A stretch of DNA of 64,000 bases from Streptomyces fuscichromogenes (GCF_014645815.1 NZ_BMML01000004.1:248001-312000), one strand, 5' to 3'. Positions 17,938-28,216 are shown, numbered from the stretch's first letter. Translations and numbers: made by a program. The notes: generated from the letters alone by a model not told the origin.

Positions 17938-18911
17938 GGCTCCTCGAACGCCTTGAGGATGCGTTCGGCGGCCAGTGTCGCCGTCAACGAGCCGTCCCTG
18001 ACCTGCTGTTCGAGGTCGGGGGCGGCCGCGCGCACCGCCGGGTGGGCGGCCAGCCGGCCGAGCAGTTCGTCCCGCACCATCGACCAGGTCCAGCCGACCT
18101 GCTGCTCGCGGCGCTTCTCGGCGAGCCGTCCGGTGGAGTCGAGCAGCGTCCGGTGCTGTTCAAGGCGCTCCCAGACGACGTCCAGCCCCGTCGACTCCCG
18201 GGCGCTGCAACTGAGCACCGGGGGAGTCCAGAAGGCGTCCTTGCCGTGCATCAGGCGCAGCGCGCCCGCCAACTCCCGTGCCGCGGACCGGGCGTCGCGC
18301 TCGTGCGGGCCGTCCGCCTTGTTGACGGCGATCACGTCGGCGAGTTCCAGGACGCCCTTCTTGATGCCCTGGAGCTGGTCGCCGGTGCGGGCCAGGCTGA
18401 GCAGCAGGAAGGAGTCGACCATGTCGGCGACCGCGGTCTCGGACTGGCCGACGCCGACCGTCTCGACCAGGACCACGTCGTACCCGGCCGCCTCCATGAC
18501 CACCATCGACTCACGGGTCGCCCTGGCGACCCCGCCGAGCGTGCCGGCGCTGGGGGAGGGCCGGACGAACGCGGCGGGGTCGACCGCCAGCCGCTCCATC
18601 CGCGTCTTGTCGCCCAGGATCGAGCCGCCGGTGCGGGTGGACGACGGGTCCACGGCCAGCACGGCCACCCGGTGTCCGAGGCCCGTCAGCAGCGTGCCGA
18701 AGGCGTCGATGAACGTCGACTTGCCCACGCCCGGCACCCCGCTGATGCCGATCCGCCGGGCCCGGCCGCTGCGCGGGAGCAGCTCGGTGAGCAACTCCTG
18801 TGCCGGCGCCCGGTGCTGTGGCCGGGTGGACTCGACGAGGGTGATGGCGCGGGCGATGACCGCGCGCCTCCCGTCGAGCACACCCTTCACATAGGCGTCG
18901 ACATCGATCAC
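17925..18911 (-). CDS. meaB: Methylmalonyl-CoA mutase-associated GTPase MeaB
   Basis: A 328-residue G3E-family GTPase. Seen: P-loop GVPGVGKST at 58-66, [28 protein letters not shown] and the specificity motif NKADG. Family knowledge: MeaB loads adenosylcobalamin onto methylmalonyl-CoA mutase and protects it from inactivation, using GTP. It starts at GTG 18911, whose GTGA overlaps the stop of mutB, so the three mutase genes are translationally linked. Length is normal. Its 3' end overlaps the sigma factor gene by 13 bases. Confidence 0.95.
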   Translation of the reverse strand: MIDVDAYVKGVLDGRRAVIARAITLVESTRPQHRAPAQELLTELLPRSGRARRIGISGVPGVGKSTFIDAFGTLLTGLGHRVAVLAVDPSSTRTGGSILGDKTRMERLAVDPAAFVRPSPSAGTLGGVARATRESMVVMEAAGYDVVLVETVGVGQSETAVADMVDSFLLLSLARTGDQLQGIKKGVLELADVIAVNKADGPHERDARSAARELAGALRLMHGKDAFWTPPVLSCSARESTGLDVVWERLEQHRTLLDSTGRLAEKRREQQVGWTWSMVRDELLGRLAAHPAVRAAAPDLEQQVRDGSLTATLAAERILKAFEEPQAS

Positions 18912-21067
18912 AGGTCGTGCCCGAGTTCCGTCGCAAGCCGTTGGACCAGGTCGTGGGCCGCGTCGGGGATCACCGTGCCGGGCGGGAAGACGGCGGTGGC
19001 GCCCATCTCCAGGAGGGTCGGGACGTCCTGTGGCGGGATGACTCCGCCGACCACGATCATGATGTCCTCCCGGCCCTCCTCGGCGAGCTGTTCGCGCAGC
19101 GCCGGTACGAGGGTGAGGTGGCCGGCCGCCAGCGAGGACACGCCGACCACGTGGACGTCCGCCTCCACCGCCTGGCGGGCGACTTCCTGGGGGGTCTGGA
19201 ACAGGGGGCCGACGTCGACGTCGAAGCCGAGGTCGGCGAAGGCGGTCGCGATCACCTTCTGGCCGCGGTCGTGGCCGTCCTGGCCCATCTTGGCGACCAG
19301 GATGCGCGGGCGGCGTCCCTCGGCCTTGTCGAAGGCGTCGACCAGGGCCCGGGTGCGGTCCACGTTCGGGGACTGGCCTGCTTCGTTGCGGTACACACCG
19401 GAGATCGTACGGATCTGGCTCGCGTGCCGGCCGTACACCTTCTCCAGGGCGTCGGAGATCTCGCCGACGGTCGCCTTGGCGCGGGCCGCGTCAACGGCCA
19501 GTTCCAGCAGGTTGCCGTCGCCGTCCGCGGCCCGGGTCAGCGCGTCCAGCGCGTCCCGGCACACGGTCTCGTCCCGCTCCGCGCGCAGCCGCCGCAGCTT
19601 GGCGATCTGCTGGGCGCGGACGGAGGAGTTGTCGACCTTGAGGACCTCGATCTGCTCGTCGCTCTCCACGCGGTACTTGTTGACGCCGATCACCGGCTGG
19701 CGTCCGGAGTCGATCCGGGCCTGGGTGCGGGCGGCGGCCTCCTCGATGCGCAGCTTCGGGATACCGGCGTCGATCGCCCTGGCCATGCCACCGGCGGCCT
19801 CGACCTCCTGGATGTGCTGCCAGGCCTTGCGGGCGAGGTCGTAGGTCAGCCGTTCCACGTAGGCGCTGCCGCCCCACGGGTCGATGACCCGGGTGGTGCC
19901 CGACTCCTGCTGGATGAGCAGCTGGGTGTTGCGGGCGATGCGCGCCGAGAAGTCCGTCGGGAGCGCGAGGGCCTCGTCGAGGGCGTTGGTGTGCAGGGAC
20001 TGGGTGTGGCCCTGGGTCGCGGCCATCGCCTCGACGGCCGTGCGGGTGACGTTGTTGAAGACGTCCTGCGCGGTCAGTGACCAGCCCGAGGTCTGCGAAT
20101 GGGTGCGCAGGGAGAGGGACTTGCTGTTCTTCGGGTCGAACTGGCCGACCAGTTTGGCCCACAGCAGCCGGGCCGCGCGCAGCTTGGCGATCTCCATGAA
20201 GAAGTTCATGCCGATCGCCCAGAAGAAGGAGAGCCGGGGCGCGAACGCGTCCACGTCCAGGCCGGCTTCGCGGCCCGCCCGCAGGTACTCGACGCCGTCC
20301 GCGAGGGTGTAGGCCAGCTCCAGGTCGGCCGTGGCTCCGGCCTCCTGGATGTGGTAGCCGGAGATGGAGATCGAGTTGTAGCGGGGCATCCGCTGCGAGG
20401 TGTACGCGAAGATGTCGGAGATGATCCGCATCGACGGTTTGGGCGGATAGATGTAGGTGTTGCGGACCATGAACTCCTTGAGGATGTCGTTCTGGATGGT
20501 CCCGGCCAGCTTCTCCGCCGGCACACCCTGTTCCTCCGCCGCCACGATGTACAGCGCCAGCACGGGCAGCACCGCGCCGTTCATCGTCATCGACACGGTC
20601 ATCCGGTCCAGCGGGATGCCGTCGAAGAGCTGGCGCATGTCGAGAATCGAGTCGATCGCGACGCCCGCCATGCCGACGTCGCCGGTCACCCGCGGGTGGT
20701 CGCTGTCGTAACCCCGGTGCGTGGGCAGGTCGAAGGCGACCGAGAGGCCCTTCTGGCCGGCCGCCAGGTTGCGCCGGTAGAACGCGTTGGACTCCTCCGC
20801 GGTGGAGAAGCCCGCGTACTGGCGGATGGTCCAGGGCTGGTTGACGTACATCGTGGGGTAGGGGCCGCGCAGATACGGCGCGATGCCCGGGTAGGTGCCC
20901 AGGAAGTCCAGGCCCTCCAGGTCACGGCCGGTGTAGAGCGGCTTGACCCCGATGCCCTCCGGGGTCTCCCACAGCGGCAGGTCACCGCCGGCCGCCCGCC
21001 ATTCCTCAAGGCTGCCCTCGGTGACGGGGGTGCCCAGTTCGATGCCGGAGAAGTCGGGGATTCCCAT
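18908..21067 (-). CDS. mutB: Methylmalonyl-CoA mutase large (catalytic) subunit
   Basis: 719 residues. Reaction: interconverts succinyl-CoA and (R)-methylmalonyl-CoA using adenosylcobalamin, supplying propionate-derived units or catabolising branched chains. Seen: an N-terminal TIM barrel ([33 protein letters not shown]) and a C-terminal B12 domain with the DxHxxG motif at 597-602, where His599 is the expected cobalt ligand, followed by [10 protein letters not shown]. Start ATG 21067 shares one base with the mutA stop (TGATG). Order mutA-mutB-meaB on one strand is the common actinobacterial arrangement. Sequence is intact with no missing key residue. Confidence 0.96.
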   Translation of the reverse strand: MGIPDFSGIELGTPVTEGSLEEWRAAGGDLPLWETPEGIGVKPLYTGRDLEGLDFLGTYPGIAPYLRGPYPTMYVNQPWTIRQYAGFSTAEESNAFYRRNLAAGQKGLSVAFDLPTHRGYDSDHPRVTGDVGMAGVAIDSILDMRQLFDGIPLDRMTVSMTMNGAVLPVLALYIVAAEEQGVPAEKLAGTIQNDILKEFMVRNTYIYPPKPSMRIISDIFAYTSQRMPRYNSISISGYHIQEAGATADLELAYTLADGVEYLRAGREAGLDVDAFAPRLSFFWAIGMNFFMEIAKLRAARLLWAKLVGQFDPKNSKSLSLRTHSQTSGWSLTAQDVFNNVTRTAVEAMAATQGHTQSLHTNALDEALALPTDFSARIARNTQLLIQQESGTTRVIDPWGGSAYVERLTYDLARKAWQHIQEVEAAGGMARAIDAGIPKLRIEEAAARTQARIDSGRQPVIGVNKYRVESDEQIEVLKVDNSSVRAQQIAKLRRLRAERDETVCRDALDALTRAADGDGNLLELAVDAARAKATVGEISDALEKVYGRHASQIRTISGVYRNEAGQSPNVDRTRALVDAFDKAEGRRPRILVAKMGQDGHDRGQKVIATAFADLGFDVDVGPLFQTPQEVARQAVEADVHVVGVSSLAAGHLTLVPALREQLAEEGREDIMIVVGGVIPPQDVPTLLEMGATAVFPPGTVIPDAAHDLVQRLATELGHDL

Positions 21068-22872
21068 CAGGACACTCCCATGCGGTCGAGGGTCTCGGAC
21101 AGCACGGCCACGGCGTCACAGCCCGCGAAGACGCAGGAGTCGACACCGGCGAACTCGCCGCGGCCCGCGAGGACCACGTGCCGGGCACCGGCCGCCCTCA
21201 GCGACCCGGCGGTCTGCTCGGCCTGTTCGGCGTAGAGCGCGTCGCTGGAACAGAGCACCGCCTCGGTGGCGCCGCTCGCCTCGAAACCGCCCTCGGTGAC
21301 GGGTTCGATGCCACCGGCCTGGAACAGGTTGGAGGCGAAGGTGGCACGGGCGGTGTACGCGGCGGCCGGGCCGAGCGTGGCCAGGTAGATCCGGGGGCGG
21401 CTGCCCGTCGCCGCGAGATGGGCGTCCGAGCGGGCGCGCAGCTCCTCGTAGGCCTCGTCGCGGCGGACCCGGGGGAGACCGCCGGAGAGTGGCTCGGGTG
21501 CGGGCTCGCGCACCACCGGCTTCTCGGCGAGCAGCGGGAACTCGCTGACTCCGGTGATGGGTTCGCGGCGCTTGGCGAGCTTCTTGGAGCGCTCGGCCCA
21601 GGTGGTCGCGAGATCGGTGCGCAGGCGTCCGGAGCGAAGCACGGCGGCCTGGCCGCCGTCCCGCTCGATGGTCCGGAAGAACTCCCAACCGGCGTGGGCG
21701 AGTTCGTCGGTCAGCTGCTCCACGTACCAGGAACCGCCGGCCGGATCGATCACCCGGGCCAGATGCGACTCCTCGACCAGGATCGTCGAGGTGTTGCGGG
21801 CGATCCGGCGGGCGAACGCGTCCGGCAGCCCGATCGCGTGGTCGAACGGCAGCACGGTCACCGAGTCGGCACCGCCCACCCCGGCGGCCAGCGTCGCGAC
21901 CGTCGTGCGGAGCATGTTCACCCACGGGTCGCGCCGGGACATCATCACCGGCGAGGTGACGGCGTGCTGCACCTGGGCGCCCGCGTCGGCCGCCCCGCTG
22001 ACCTCGGCGACCCGCGCCCACAGCCGGCGGGCCGCGCGCAGCTTGGCGATGGTCAGGAACTGGTCGGCGGTGGCCGCGTACCGGAACTCCAGCTGCCCGA
22101 GGGCCTGTTCCACACCGAGACCGGCCTCGGTGAGCGCGCGCAGGTAGGCCACCCCGGTGGCCAGCGAGGCACCCAGCTCCTGCGCGGCCGAGCCGCCCGC
22201 CTCGTGGTACGGCAGCGCGTCCACGGTCAGGGTGCGCAGGCCCGGGAACTCCCCGCTGACGCGCCGGGCGAGCGCGGCGACGGGGGCGAGGTCCAGGGCC
22301 TCGCCCGTACGGGCCTCGTACCCCAGCGGATCGGCGCCCAGGTTGCCGCGTACGGCCTTGGGGTCGATGCCCTTCTCGTCGTACAGCCGGAACAGTTCGG
22401 CCGCCGCCGCCTCGGTGTCCCGGCCGGCGTCCAGCACCACCGGAGCCAGGTCCAGGTAGACGCCGTCGAGCGCGCGGGCGAGGCCGGGCAGCGGGATGCC
22501 GCCCCGGCCCACGAGCAGCCAGAGCGAGGTGACGCCGTTCGCCAGGTCGGTCAGGACCGCGCCGTCGGGAGCCGCCGCGTGCCGCTGCCGGACGTCCCAG
22601 CCGCCCGCGATGCCGCCCTCCGGGCGGCCGCCGCGCACATAGGGCGCGAAGCCGGGCAGACCGGGGTCGGGCGCGGTGTCGCGCGCGGTGTAGAGGGGGC
22701 GGGTGCGCAGCCCGTCCTCCAGCGTCGTGGACAGGGCGTCCTCGGCGGCCTCGCCCGAGACTTCCTTGCCCGACTTGCGCAGCACGCCCTCGACCAGGCG
22801 TTGCCACTGCTCTTGCGTCGCGACAGGGAACTCGGCGGCCAGTGAGAGCCCGTCGTCAGGCAGGACCGTCAT
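21067..22872 (-). CDS. mutA: Methylmalonyl-CoA mutase small subunit
   Basis: 601 residues, homologous to the large subunit but catalytically silent. Seen: a TIM-barrel region with [19 protein letters not shown] and a C-terminal B12-like domain in which the cobalt-binding DxHxxG motif is gone (the site reads [10 protein letters not shown]). Family knowledge: the small subunit forms a heterodimer with MutB and does not bind cobalamin. The start at ATG 22872 is plausible from length and family pattern; the upstream region carries a direct repeat. It is the first gene of the mutA-mutB-meaB operon. Confidence 0.94.
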   Translation of the reverse strand: MTVLPDDGLSLAAEFPVATQEQWQRLVEGVLRKSGKEVSGEAAEDALSTTLEDGLRTRPLYTARDTAPDPGLPGFAPYVRGGRPEGGIAGGWDVRQRHAAAPDGAVLTDLANGVTSLWLLVGRGGIPLPGLARALDGVYLDLAPVVLDAGRDTEAAAAELFRLYDEKGIDPKAVRGNLGADPLGYEARTGEALDLAPVAALARRVSGEFPGLRTLTVDALPYHEAGGSAAQELGASLATGVAYLRALTEAGLGVEQALGQLEFRYAATADQFLTIAKLRAARRLWARVAEVSGAADAGAQVQHAVTSPVMMSRRDPWVNMLRTTVATLAAGVGGADSVTVLPFDHAIGLPDAFARRIARNTSTILVEESHLARVIDPAGGSWYVEQLTDELAHAGWEFFRTIERDGGQAAVLRSGRLRTDLATTWAERSKKLAKRREPITGVSEFPLLAEKPVVREPAPEPLSGGLPRVRRDEAYEELRARSDAHLAATGSRPRIYLATLGPAAAYTARATFASNLFQAGGIEPVTEGGFEASGATEAVLCSSDALYAEQAEQTAGSLRAAGARHVVLAGRGEFAGVDSCVFAGCDAVAVLSETLDRMGVS

Positions 22873-22985
22873 GCTCGGATGCTAGGGCAGACCGCTTAAG
22901 CCGCGCTGATGGCAGGGCTGTGACCTTGCCCTCCCCGTGGCTGTGACCTGCGCCTCCCGGGGGTGAAGTGGCCGGATTCGTACGG
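22873..22985. promoter_or_regulatory. Promoter region of mutA with direct repeat
   Basis: Seen: GGCTGTGACCT occurs at 22916-22926 and 22939-22949, exact copies 23 bases apart, each followed by a C-rich CCTCCC stretch. The region lies upstream of mutA and downstream of the MarR gene. Inference: tandem binding sites for a regulator of the mutase operon. Confidence 0.35.
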
Positions 22986-23483
22986 TCAGGGCGTGTCGTC
23001 GGCGAGCTCCGGGATCAGCGCGCACAGCGCCTCGCGCTGCTCCGGGCCGATGACGTGCCCGACCGCCTGCCCGACCGTCTCGGCGAGGGTGGCGGAGGCG
23101 TCCTGGATGTGCCGACGGGCCTTGTCGGTGAGGGCGACCTCGATGCCCCGCTTGTCGCCGCAGGCGGCCTTGCGGGTGACCAGACCGGCGTGCTGGAGGC
23201 AGGCGATCTGGTAGGTGAGGCGGGTCTTGGGGCGGCCCAGGAGCTCGGCGATCCGGGTCATCCGCAGGCCCTCGCGCGGCTGTTCGGCCAGCAGGCACAG
23301 GATCAGGAACTCGTCGTGCGAGACGTCCAGCGTCTCCTTCACGACCGACCGCAGCCGCTGCTCCACCGCGCCTGTCGCGGCCAGCAGCAGCATCCAGGCG
23401 CGCAGCTCGGCCGGGAGCAGCCCGCCGCCCCCGAGGGAGGGGCATTCGGGCAGCTCTGCGGGGTGTTCGTGGTCGGCGGCCAT
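22986..23483 (-). CDS. MarR-family transcriptional regulator
   Basis: 165 residues. Seen: the winged HTH core (VSHDEFLILCLLAEQPREG, RIAELLGRPKTRLTYQIACL, and the wing KAACGDKRGIEVALTDKAR) flanked by dimerisation helices. It is divergent from a YceI-family gene, and two matching palindromes lie in the 99 bases between them, so it very likely represses YceI and itself. Family knowledge: MarR proteins release DNA on binding small phenolic or lipid ligands or on oxidation. The protein has three Cys residues (71st-century numbering avoided: one in CPSLGG near the start, one each in LILCLL and AACGD), so redox sensing is possible but not shown. Confidence 0.9.
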   Translation of the reverse strand: MAADHEHPAELPECPSLGGGGLLPAELRAWMLLLAATGAVEQRLRSVVKETLDVSHDEFLILCLLAEQPREGLRMTRIAELLGRPKTRLTYQIACLQHAGLVTRKAACGDKRGIEVALTDKARRHIQDASATLAETVGQAVGHVIGPEQREALCALIPELADDTP

Positions 23484-23503
23484 GGCATCGAGTCTACCTG
23501 TTG

Positions 23504-23515
23504 TCCAAATTTGGA
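23504..23515. promoter_or_regulatory. Perfect 12-bp palindrome, probable MarR operator 1
   Basis: Seen: TCCAAATTTGGA, 21 bases upstream of the MarR start, unusually AT-rich for this DNA. A one-mismatch copy lies 43 bases away. MarR dimers bind sites of this size and symmetry. Confidence 0.7.
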
Positions 23516-23546
23516 TAGTGGGCTAGCGTGCAGTCGTTCGCAGTCA

Positions 23547-23558
23547 TCCAAATTTGAA
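23547..23558. promoter_or_regulatory. Near-palindrome, probable MarR operator 2
   Basis: Seen: TCCAAATTTGAA, matching operator 1 in 11 of 12 bases, 25 bases before the YceI start. The 43-base offset from operator 1 is close to four helical turns, so both sites face the same side of the helix. Confidence 0.65.
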
Positions 23559-23582
23559 CCATCAATGGATCGGAGTACGGCC

Positions 23583-24098
23583 ATGACCGTCACCGTGGAA
23601 ACCGGCCTCTGGCAGCTCGACCCCACCGCCTCCGCCGTCGCCGTCCGGCACAAGACCTTCTGGGGCCTGGTCGCCGTCAAGGGCACCTTCGCGGGCGTCA
23701 CCGGCCGGGGGGAGGTCACCGCCGACGGCGCCGCCACCGGCAGCGTGACGATCGACGCGAGCTCGCTGGACACCAGGAACAAGAAGCGCGACGAGCACCT
23801 GCGCTCCGCCGACTTCTTCGACGCCGCCAACCACCCGGAGATCACCTTCGCGGTGCGCGGTGCCGAGCGGGGTCCGGGCGAGGCGGTGCACGTCGACGGC
23901 CAGCTGACCGTCCGGGGCATCAGCAGGCCGCAGCAGGCCACCGCGAAGCTGGTCTCGGCGGACGCCGACGGGCTGACGCTGGAGGTGGAGTTCACCGTGG
24001 TGCGCGAGGAGTTCGGCATCACGTTCAACCAGATGGGGATGATGGGCGGCCCGACCACCGTGACCGCCACCCTCCGCTTCACCCGCACGACGGCCTGA
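23583..24098 (+). CDS. YceI-family polyisoprenoid-binding-like protein
   Basis: 171 residues. Seen: the lipocalin-like YceI pattern (LDPTASAVAVRHKTFWGLV, VKGTFAGVTG, DEHLRSADFFDAANHPEITF, and VRGISRPQQA). No signal peptide, so this version should stay in the cytoplasm, unlike E. coli YceI. Family knowledge: the barrel holds an isoprenoid or similar amphiphile; the biological role is poorly defined and often linked to stress. Regulation by the divergent MarR gene is likely, with operators at 23504 and 23547. GGAG precedes ATG 23583. Confidence 0.9.
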   Translation: MTVTVETGLWQLDPTASAVAVRHKTFWGLVAVKGTFAGVTGRGEVTADGAATGSVTIDASSLDTRNKKRDEHLRSADFFDAANHPEITFAVRGAERGPGEAVHVDGQLTVRGISRPQQATAKLVSADADGLTLEVEFTVVREEFGITFNQMGMMGGPTTVTATLRFTRTTA

Positions 24099-24150
24099 AC
24101 CACCCCGAAGAGACCCGCGCAACCACGCGACCGGCAGCCGGCGGTACGGC

Positions 24151-24196
24151 AGCGCCCCGAAAGGGGCGCGGGGAACTGCGCGGCCGGCCACGACGG
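24151..24196 (+). repeat. Dispersed intergenic repeat, copy 3
   Basis: Seen: stem GCGCCCC (24152-24158), GAAA loop, stem GGGGCGC (24163-24169), then GGGGAACTGCGCGGCCGGCC. It lies in the 144-base gap between convergent YceI and membrane-protein genes, where a terminator is expected. Confidence 0.75.
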
Positions 24197-24242
24197 AGTC
24201 GCGGACGACAGGCGGTCGATCCCGGCGCTGTCGGCGGAGCGC

Positions 24243-25994
24243 TCAGCGGGCCGTCCGGCTGATGTGCACGTCCTGGCTGGAGAGCGTCTGCGGGTCCGCC
24301 GTGAACGCGCGCAGCCGGATCCGGGTGCTCGGCTTGGCCGGGACGGCGAACCGGCCGTCCGCCGGCCGGAGTTCGACACTCGCCGTGCCGTGCCCGGGAA
24401 TCGTCGCCGGGCCCCGCACCAGCAGCCAGTACATGCTCATGCCCTGGCCGGTGGTCAGCGTGTAGTGCGGGGTGAGCGGGGCGCTCCCGGTGTTGACCAC
24501 CTTCAGCGTCATCGCCCTGACCACCGACGCATGGTGCGCGGCACGCCGCAGCGCGGTGATCTCCATCCGCAGCGGCGGTCCGCCGGACACCGCGACCGCC
24601 GCGCTGGCCAGGGCCGGCGCGAGCAGCAGGGCGACCGTCGCGATCAGGGCGGGGCGGCGGCGGGGCCCGGTCAGCAGGGCCGGTCGCGGCTGCCAGGCGC
24701 GCTCGAACTCCGACAGCGGAGCGGTGACGGCCGTCGCCAGCCACAGCGGGGTCATCAGCAGGTAGTAGCCGTCCTGGGAGCGGGTCGCCAGGAAGAAGGC
24801 GAGCCACGGCAGCACGGTCGCCGCCGGGCCGAGACGCCGCACGAACAGCACGAACAGGGCCAGCAGGGCCACCGCGAGGAGCATGCTCGCGTGCGAGTAC
24901 CAGTCGATGCGGTCGCTGCCGTTCGTGTAGTACAGCGTGATGTCCACCAGGCCCTGGCCGTGCACCACGGCGCCCTGGGTCAGCGGCAGCGCGATCCCGC
25001 CCAGCCAGCGGGCGGGCTCGGACACGATGAAGTACGTGTTGAGCAGCAGCCACACCGTGACGGCCACCCCGGCGATCCGCAGGACCACCCCGGCCGCGGC
25101 CCGGCCGCCGAGTTCCCCGCGCCGCACCGCGTAGATCCCGGCCAGCAGGAACGGCGTGACGAACCACGGCAGTTGCTGCGCCGCGCAAGCGGCCCCGAGG
25201 CACGCGGCCCGCGCGATCCCGGCCGCGCCCAGCCGGCCGCCCTGCCCGATCCGCGGCCAGCGCACCACCACCGGGATCAGCAGCGCCAGGGCGATGACCG
25301 CCGGGTAGCCGACCCGGGCGTAGGTCGGCAGGAAGCCGAAGCCCAGGCAGGCCAGCGTCGCCGTCGACCGCCATGGCCCCGGCAGCATCCGCCACAGCGC
25401 GACGGTGCCGACGATCAGGGCGCCCGTGCACACCGCGGTCGCCGGGGCGCCCTGGTGGCCGAGCCACAGCAGCGGGACGGTCAGCAGCGTCGCCAGCGGT
25501 GGATAGCCGTACGTGTAGTCGTAGCTGCCGCCTATCGTCGGCGTGAGGGCGATACCCGTCTTGTGGAACAGCCACGGCCAGGCCTGGCCGTACACGGGGT
25601 GCCCGGCGAGCAGCTCCCTGGCGGCCTGGGTGGTGAGGGCGCCCTCGTCACCGCCGTTGTGGTTCAGGGCCCAGGTGCACAGCGTGAGCGTCACCGCCGT
25701 GACCAGGACCACCAGGTCGAGGCGGGCCAGCGACCGCGTGCTGCGGACCGTCAGCGTCAGTACGCCGGTCACCAGGATCGAGGCGTAGCAGACGGAGATC
25801 AGCGCGGCCAGGACCAGGTGGTGTGTCACCGCCTGCGTCCACACCGACCGGGTGCCGATGAACAGACCGATGTCGGCGAGGAGGGTCAGTACGCGGTGCC
25901 AGGGTACGGGGGCTCCGGCATCGCCCGGAGCGGCGGACACCGCCGACTGTGTCCGCCGGCCGGGTGTCACCTGTTGTGTTTCTGCCAAGTGCAC
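24243..25994 (-). CDS. Large polytopic membrane protein, GT-C glycosyltransferase-like
   Basis: 583 residues with about 10-12 membrane segments. Seen: after two or three N-terminal helices comes a loop with NGGDEGALTTQAARELLAGH and GSYDYTYGYPPLATLL, the Asp- and Tyr-rich first extracytoplasmic loop typical of GT-C fold proteins (GT87/DUF2029-like). The last 120 residues form a soluble beta-rich domain (LKVVNTGSAPLTPHYTL). Family knowledge: such proteins move sugars from polyprenyl-phosphate donors outside the membrane. Inference only: the acceptor is unknown and a non-enzymatic role is possible. The gene is monocistronic, with its 3' end facing YceI. The ATG at 25994 has no strong ribosome site. 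Confidence 0.6.
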   Translation of the reverse strand: MHLAETQQVTPGRRTQSAVSAAPGDAGAPVPWHRVLTLLADIGLFIGTRSVWTQAVTHHLVLAALISVCYASILVTGVLTLTVRSTRSLARLDLVVLVTAVTLTLCTWALNHNGGDEGALTTQAARELLAGHPVYGQAWPWLFHKTGIALTPTIGGSYDYTYGYPPLATLLTVPLLWLGHQGAPATAVCTGALIVGTVALWRMLPGPWRSTATLACLGFGFLPTYARVGYPAVIALALLIPVVVRWPRIGQGGRLGAAGIARAACLGAACAAQQLPWFVTPFLLAGIYAVRRGELGGRAAAGVVLRIAGVAVTVWLLLNTYFIVSEPARWLGGIALPLTQGAVVHGQGLVDITLYYTNGSDRIDWYSHASMLLAVALLALFVLFVRRLGPAATVLPWLAFFLATRSQDGYYLLMTPLWLATAVTAPLSEFERAWQPRPALLTGPRRRPALIATVALLLAPALASAAVAVSGGPPLRMEITALRRAAHHASVVRAMTLKVVNTGSAPLTPHYTLTTGQGMSMYWLLVRGPATIPGHGTASVELRPADGRFAVPAKPSTRIRLRAFTADPQTLSSQDVHISRTAR

Positions 25995-26231
25995 GAACCG
26001 GACGGTAATCGCGGGTGGTGAGCGGGGCGTGACTGGAGGAGAAGAGTCCGGTGTGAGGGCAGTAAGAAGCCCCTAATGCACAGCAATCGCCTGAATGGTG
26101 TGAAGATCACTTTTTAACGCACAAGGGGCCGGACTCGCTCGCGCTTCGTGTCGCTGTTGGGCCGAACGGGTGACTTGGCGTAAGAATTGGCTGGTGCAGG
26201 CATCGAGCGTGAGTCAGGTCAGGGGGAGCCG

Positions 26232-26621
26232 GTGAGCCGTTACGACGTCACCGATGAACAGTGGGAGGGGCTCGCCCAGGTCGTGCCGCTGCGGGGCCGC
26301 GACGCGTGGCCGTCGGCGGTGGGCCACCGTGCGCTGCCGGACGCGGAGACCGAGACGCGCCGCCGTTTCGTCGTCCTGCGGGTCAATGTCTTCGCCGACG
26401 CCCGCGATGTCGCCGAGACGCTGATGGCCGGGATACCGGTCCTGCTCGACCTGACCAGTGCGGAGACGGAGGTCGCCAAGCGTGTCCTCGACTTCAGTAC
26501 GGGCGTGGTCTTCGGCCTCGCCAGCGGAATGCACCGGGTCGACCGCAACGTCTTCCTCCTCACCCCGCCCGGCACCGAGGTCAGCGGGCTGATGGAGGGG
26601 GCGGGGGTCTCGGGGGGCTGA
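26232..26621 (+). CDS. SepF-like cell-division-associated protein (SflA/SflB type)
   Basis: 129 residues. Seen: a short N-terminus, then the SepF core (VVLRVNVFADARDVAETLMA, IPVLLDLTSAETEVAKRVLD and FSTGVVFGLASGMHRVDRNV). It lacks the long basic N-terminal linker and membrane-targeting helix of main SepF proteins. Family knowledge: Streptomyces carry SepF beside the division cluster plus two short homologues called SflA and SflB that affect septation and hyphal branching. This gene is not near ftsZ, so it is one of the short homologues. GTG 26232 follows AGGGGGAG. Downstream, after 182 bases, is an ATPase gene on the same strand. Confidence 0.82.
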   Translation: MSRYDVTDEQWEGLAQVVPLRGRDAWPSAVGHRALPDAETETRRRFVVLRVNVFADARDVAETLMAGIPVLLDLTSAETEVAKRVLDFSTGVVFGLASGMHRVDRNVFLLTPPGTEVSGLMEGAGVSGG

Positions 26622-26803
26622 GCGTCCTGCGGGGCGGCCGGGCGTCCCCCGACAGAAGGAGGGGCGGGCGGGCTCCGCGATGGCTCGGCTGCCGTGGTGT
26701 GGACGGTGCTGCCTGCGCCGCGGTCGAGCGCCCGTCCCTCGATCGTAGGAAGGTCTCGGCGACGGAACGGTTCGCCGGGCGGCCGGAGGCCTACGGTCCG
26801 CAT

Positions 26804-28216
26804 ATGGCCGTGTCCTCCGCCTCGTGCGCGCCCCACCCTTCTCCCTCTCCCTCCGCCTGTTCCGTCCCGGGTGATACTCCGCCGTCGCCGCCATCGGCGT
26901 CGCCCGATGCCGCGGTGCCGTCGGAGGTGCCGACGGACGTGGACGTGCCGACGGCTCCCGTCGGCACGTCGGCCGAACTGCCCGGCCGGCAGTCGGAGAC
27001 GGTCCCGCGCGCCCGCTCGGCCGGTCGGGGAGCGCCACCGGCCGACGCGCCGGCCGGCCGCCCGGCAACTGCCCCCGCACCCCCCGTCCCCACCCCCCGC
27101 CGAGACCCCCGCCCCCGGGTCACCGAGCTGCGGCTCTCCGCCTTCGCGCGGCACCGGGGCGCGAGCTTTCCCGTCGGACAGGTCACCCTGCTCGCCGGGC
27201 CCAGCGGGAGCGGGAAGAGCGCGGTGCTCGCGGCGTACGAGGCGCTCGCGCGGCTCGGCGGCGGGGCCGTGCTCGCGGAGGTGTTCCCGGACCCCGGCGC
27301 GCTGGTGCCGGAGCGGGCCCGGCCCGACGCACAGCGGCGGCGCGGGTTCCGTATCGGCTGCACGGCCGACGGCGCCGAGGGGCCGGTGCGGCTCGACGTC
27401 GCCGTGCAGGCCGAGCCCGAACTGCGCATCGTCGGCGAGCGGCTGAGCGCGGGCGGGCTGGTGCTCCTGGAGACCGCGCTGCGCGACCCGAGCCGCCCGG
27501 CCGTGCAGGCCGCGTGGCACACGGCGGGCTCCGCGCCGGTGACCCGGGCCCCGCTCCCCGACGACCGCCTCGGCACCGCCCTGCTGCCGCTGCGCGTCGC
27601 CGGGAAGACGGACGGCCAGCGGCAGGTCCTCGCCGCCGCCGAGCAGATGGTCGTCGCCCTGCGGTCGGTGTTCCCCTGCGATCCGCGGCCCGAGAACATG
27701 CGCGCAGCCGTCCGTACCGGCTCCGGCCGGCTGCTGCGCGGCTGCGGCAACCTCGCCGACGTGCTGTGGCGCACCCGCGCCGAATGCGGCCGTCGGCACG
27801 CCCAGCTCGTGGAAGCGGTGCGTACCGGCTGCGCCGGCCCCGTCGCCGACCTGCTCGCCGAACCGCTCGGCGACGGCACGGTACGCGCGCTGCTCGACCG
27901 CGGCGGCGGCCGTCGCACCGAGCTGGAGCGGCTCGGCGACGGTGAGCTGCGTTACCTCGCCCTCGCCCTGGTCCTCTTCACCGGCCCCGGTGTCCTGGCC
28001 GTCGACGCGCCCGGCGAGGTTCCCGACGCCATGCGCTGCCTCACCGTCCTCGCCGACGGCTTCGACCGCAGCCTCGACCCCGGCCAGCGCGCCGAACTCC
28101 TGCGCACGGCCGTCCTGATGGGGGAGCGCGGTCACATTCGGTTCGTCGGCGCGGTGAGCGACCCCTCGTGGGCCGGCGGAGCGGAGGCGATCACGGTGGT
28201 ACACCTGGACGCGTGA
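26804..28216 (+). CDS. ATPase of the AAA/ABC-like (SMC-OLD type) fold with Pro-rich N-terminus
   Basis: 470 residues from ATG 26804. Seen: about 110 N-terminal residues of Ser/Pro/Ala-rich, probably disordered sequence; then VTELRLSAFARHRGASFPVG, Walker A GPSGSGKSAV; and near the C-terminus LGDGELRYLALALVLF followed by GVLAVDAPGEV. The last two correspond to the signature and Walker B of SMC/OLD-like ATPases, but the catalytic Glu after Asp is Ala. The true start may be later; GTG 26939 follows GGAGG in frame. The stop overlaps a MazG-like gene by four bases (GTGA), so the products are probably made together. Function unknown; I see no nuclease domain. Confidence 0.7.
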   Translation: MAVSSASCAPHPSPSPSACSVPGDTPPSPPSASPDAAVPSEVPTDVDVPTAPVGTSAELPGRQSETVPRARSAGRGAPPADAPAGRPATAPAPPVPTPRRDPRPRVTELRLSAFARHRGASFPVGQVTLLAGPSGSGKSAVLAAYEALARLGGGAVLAEVFPDPGALVPERARPDAQRRRGFRIGCTADGAEGPVRLDVAVQAEPELRIVGERLSAGGLVLLETALRDPSRPAVQAAWHTAGSAPVTRAPLPDDRLGTALLPLRVAGKTDGQRQVLAAAEQMVVALRSVFPCDPRPENMRAAVRTGSGRLLRGCGNLADVLWRTRAECGRRHAQLVEAVRTGCAGPVADLLAEPLGDGTVRALLDRGGGRRTELERLGDGELRYLALALVLFTGPGVLAVDAPGEVPDAMRCLTVLADGFDRSLDPGQRAELLRTAVLMGERGHIRFVGAVSDPSWAGGAEAITVVHLDA

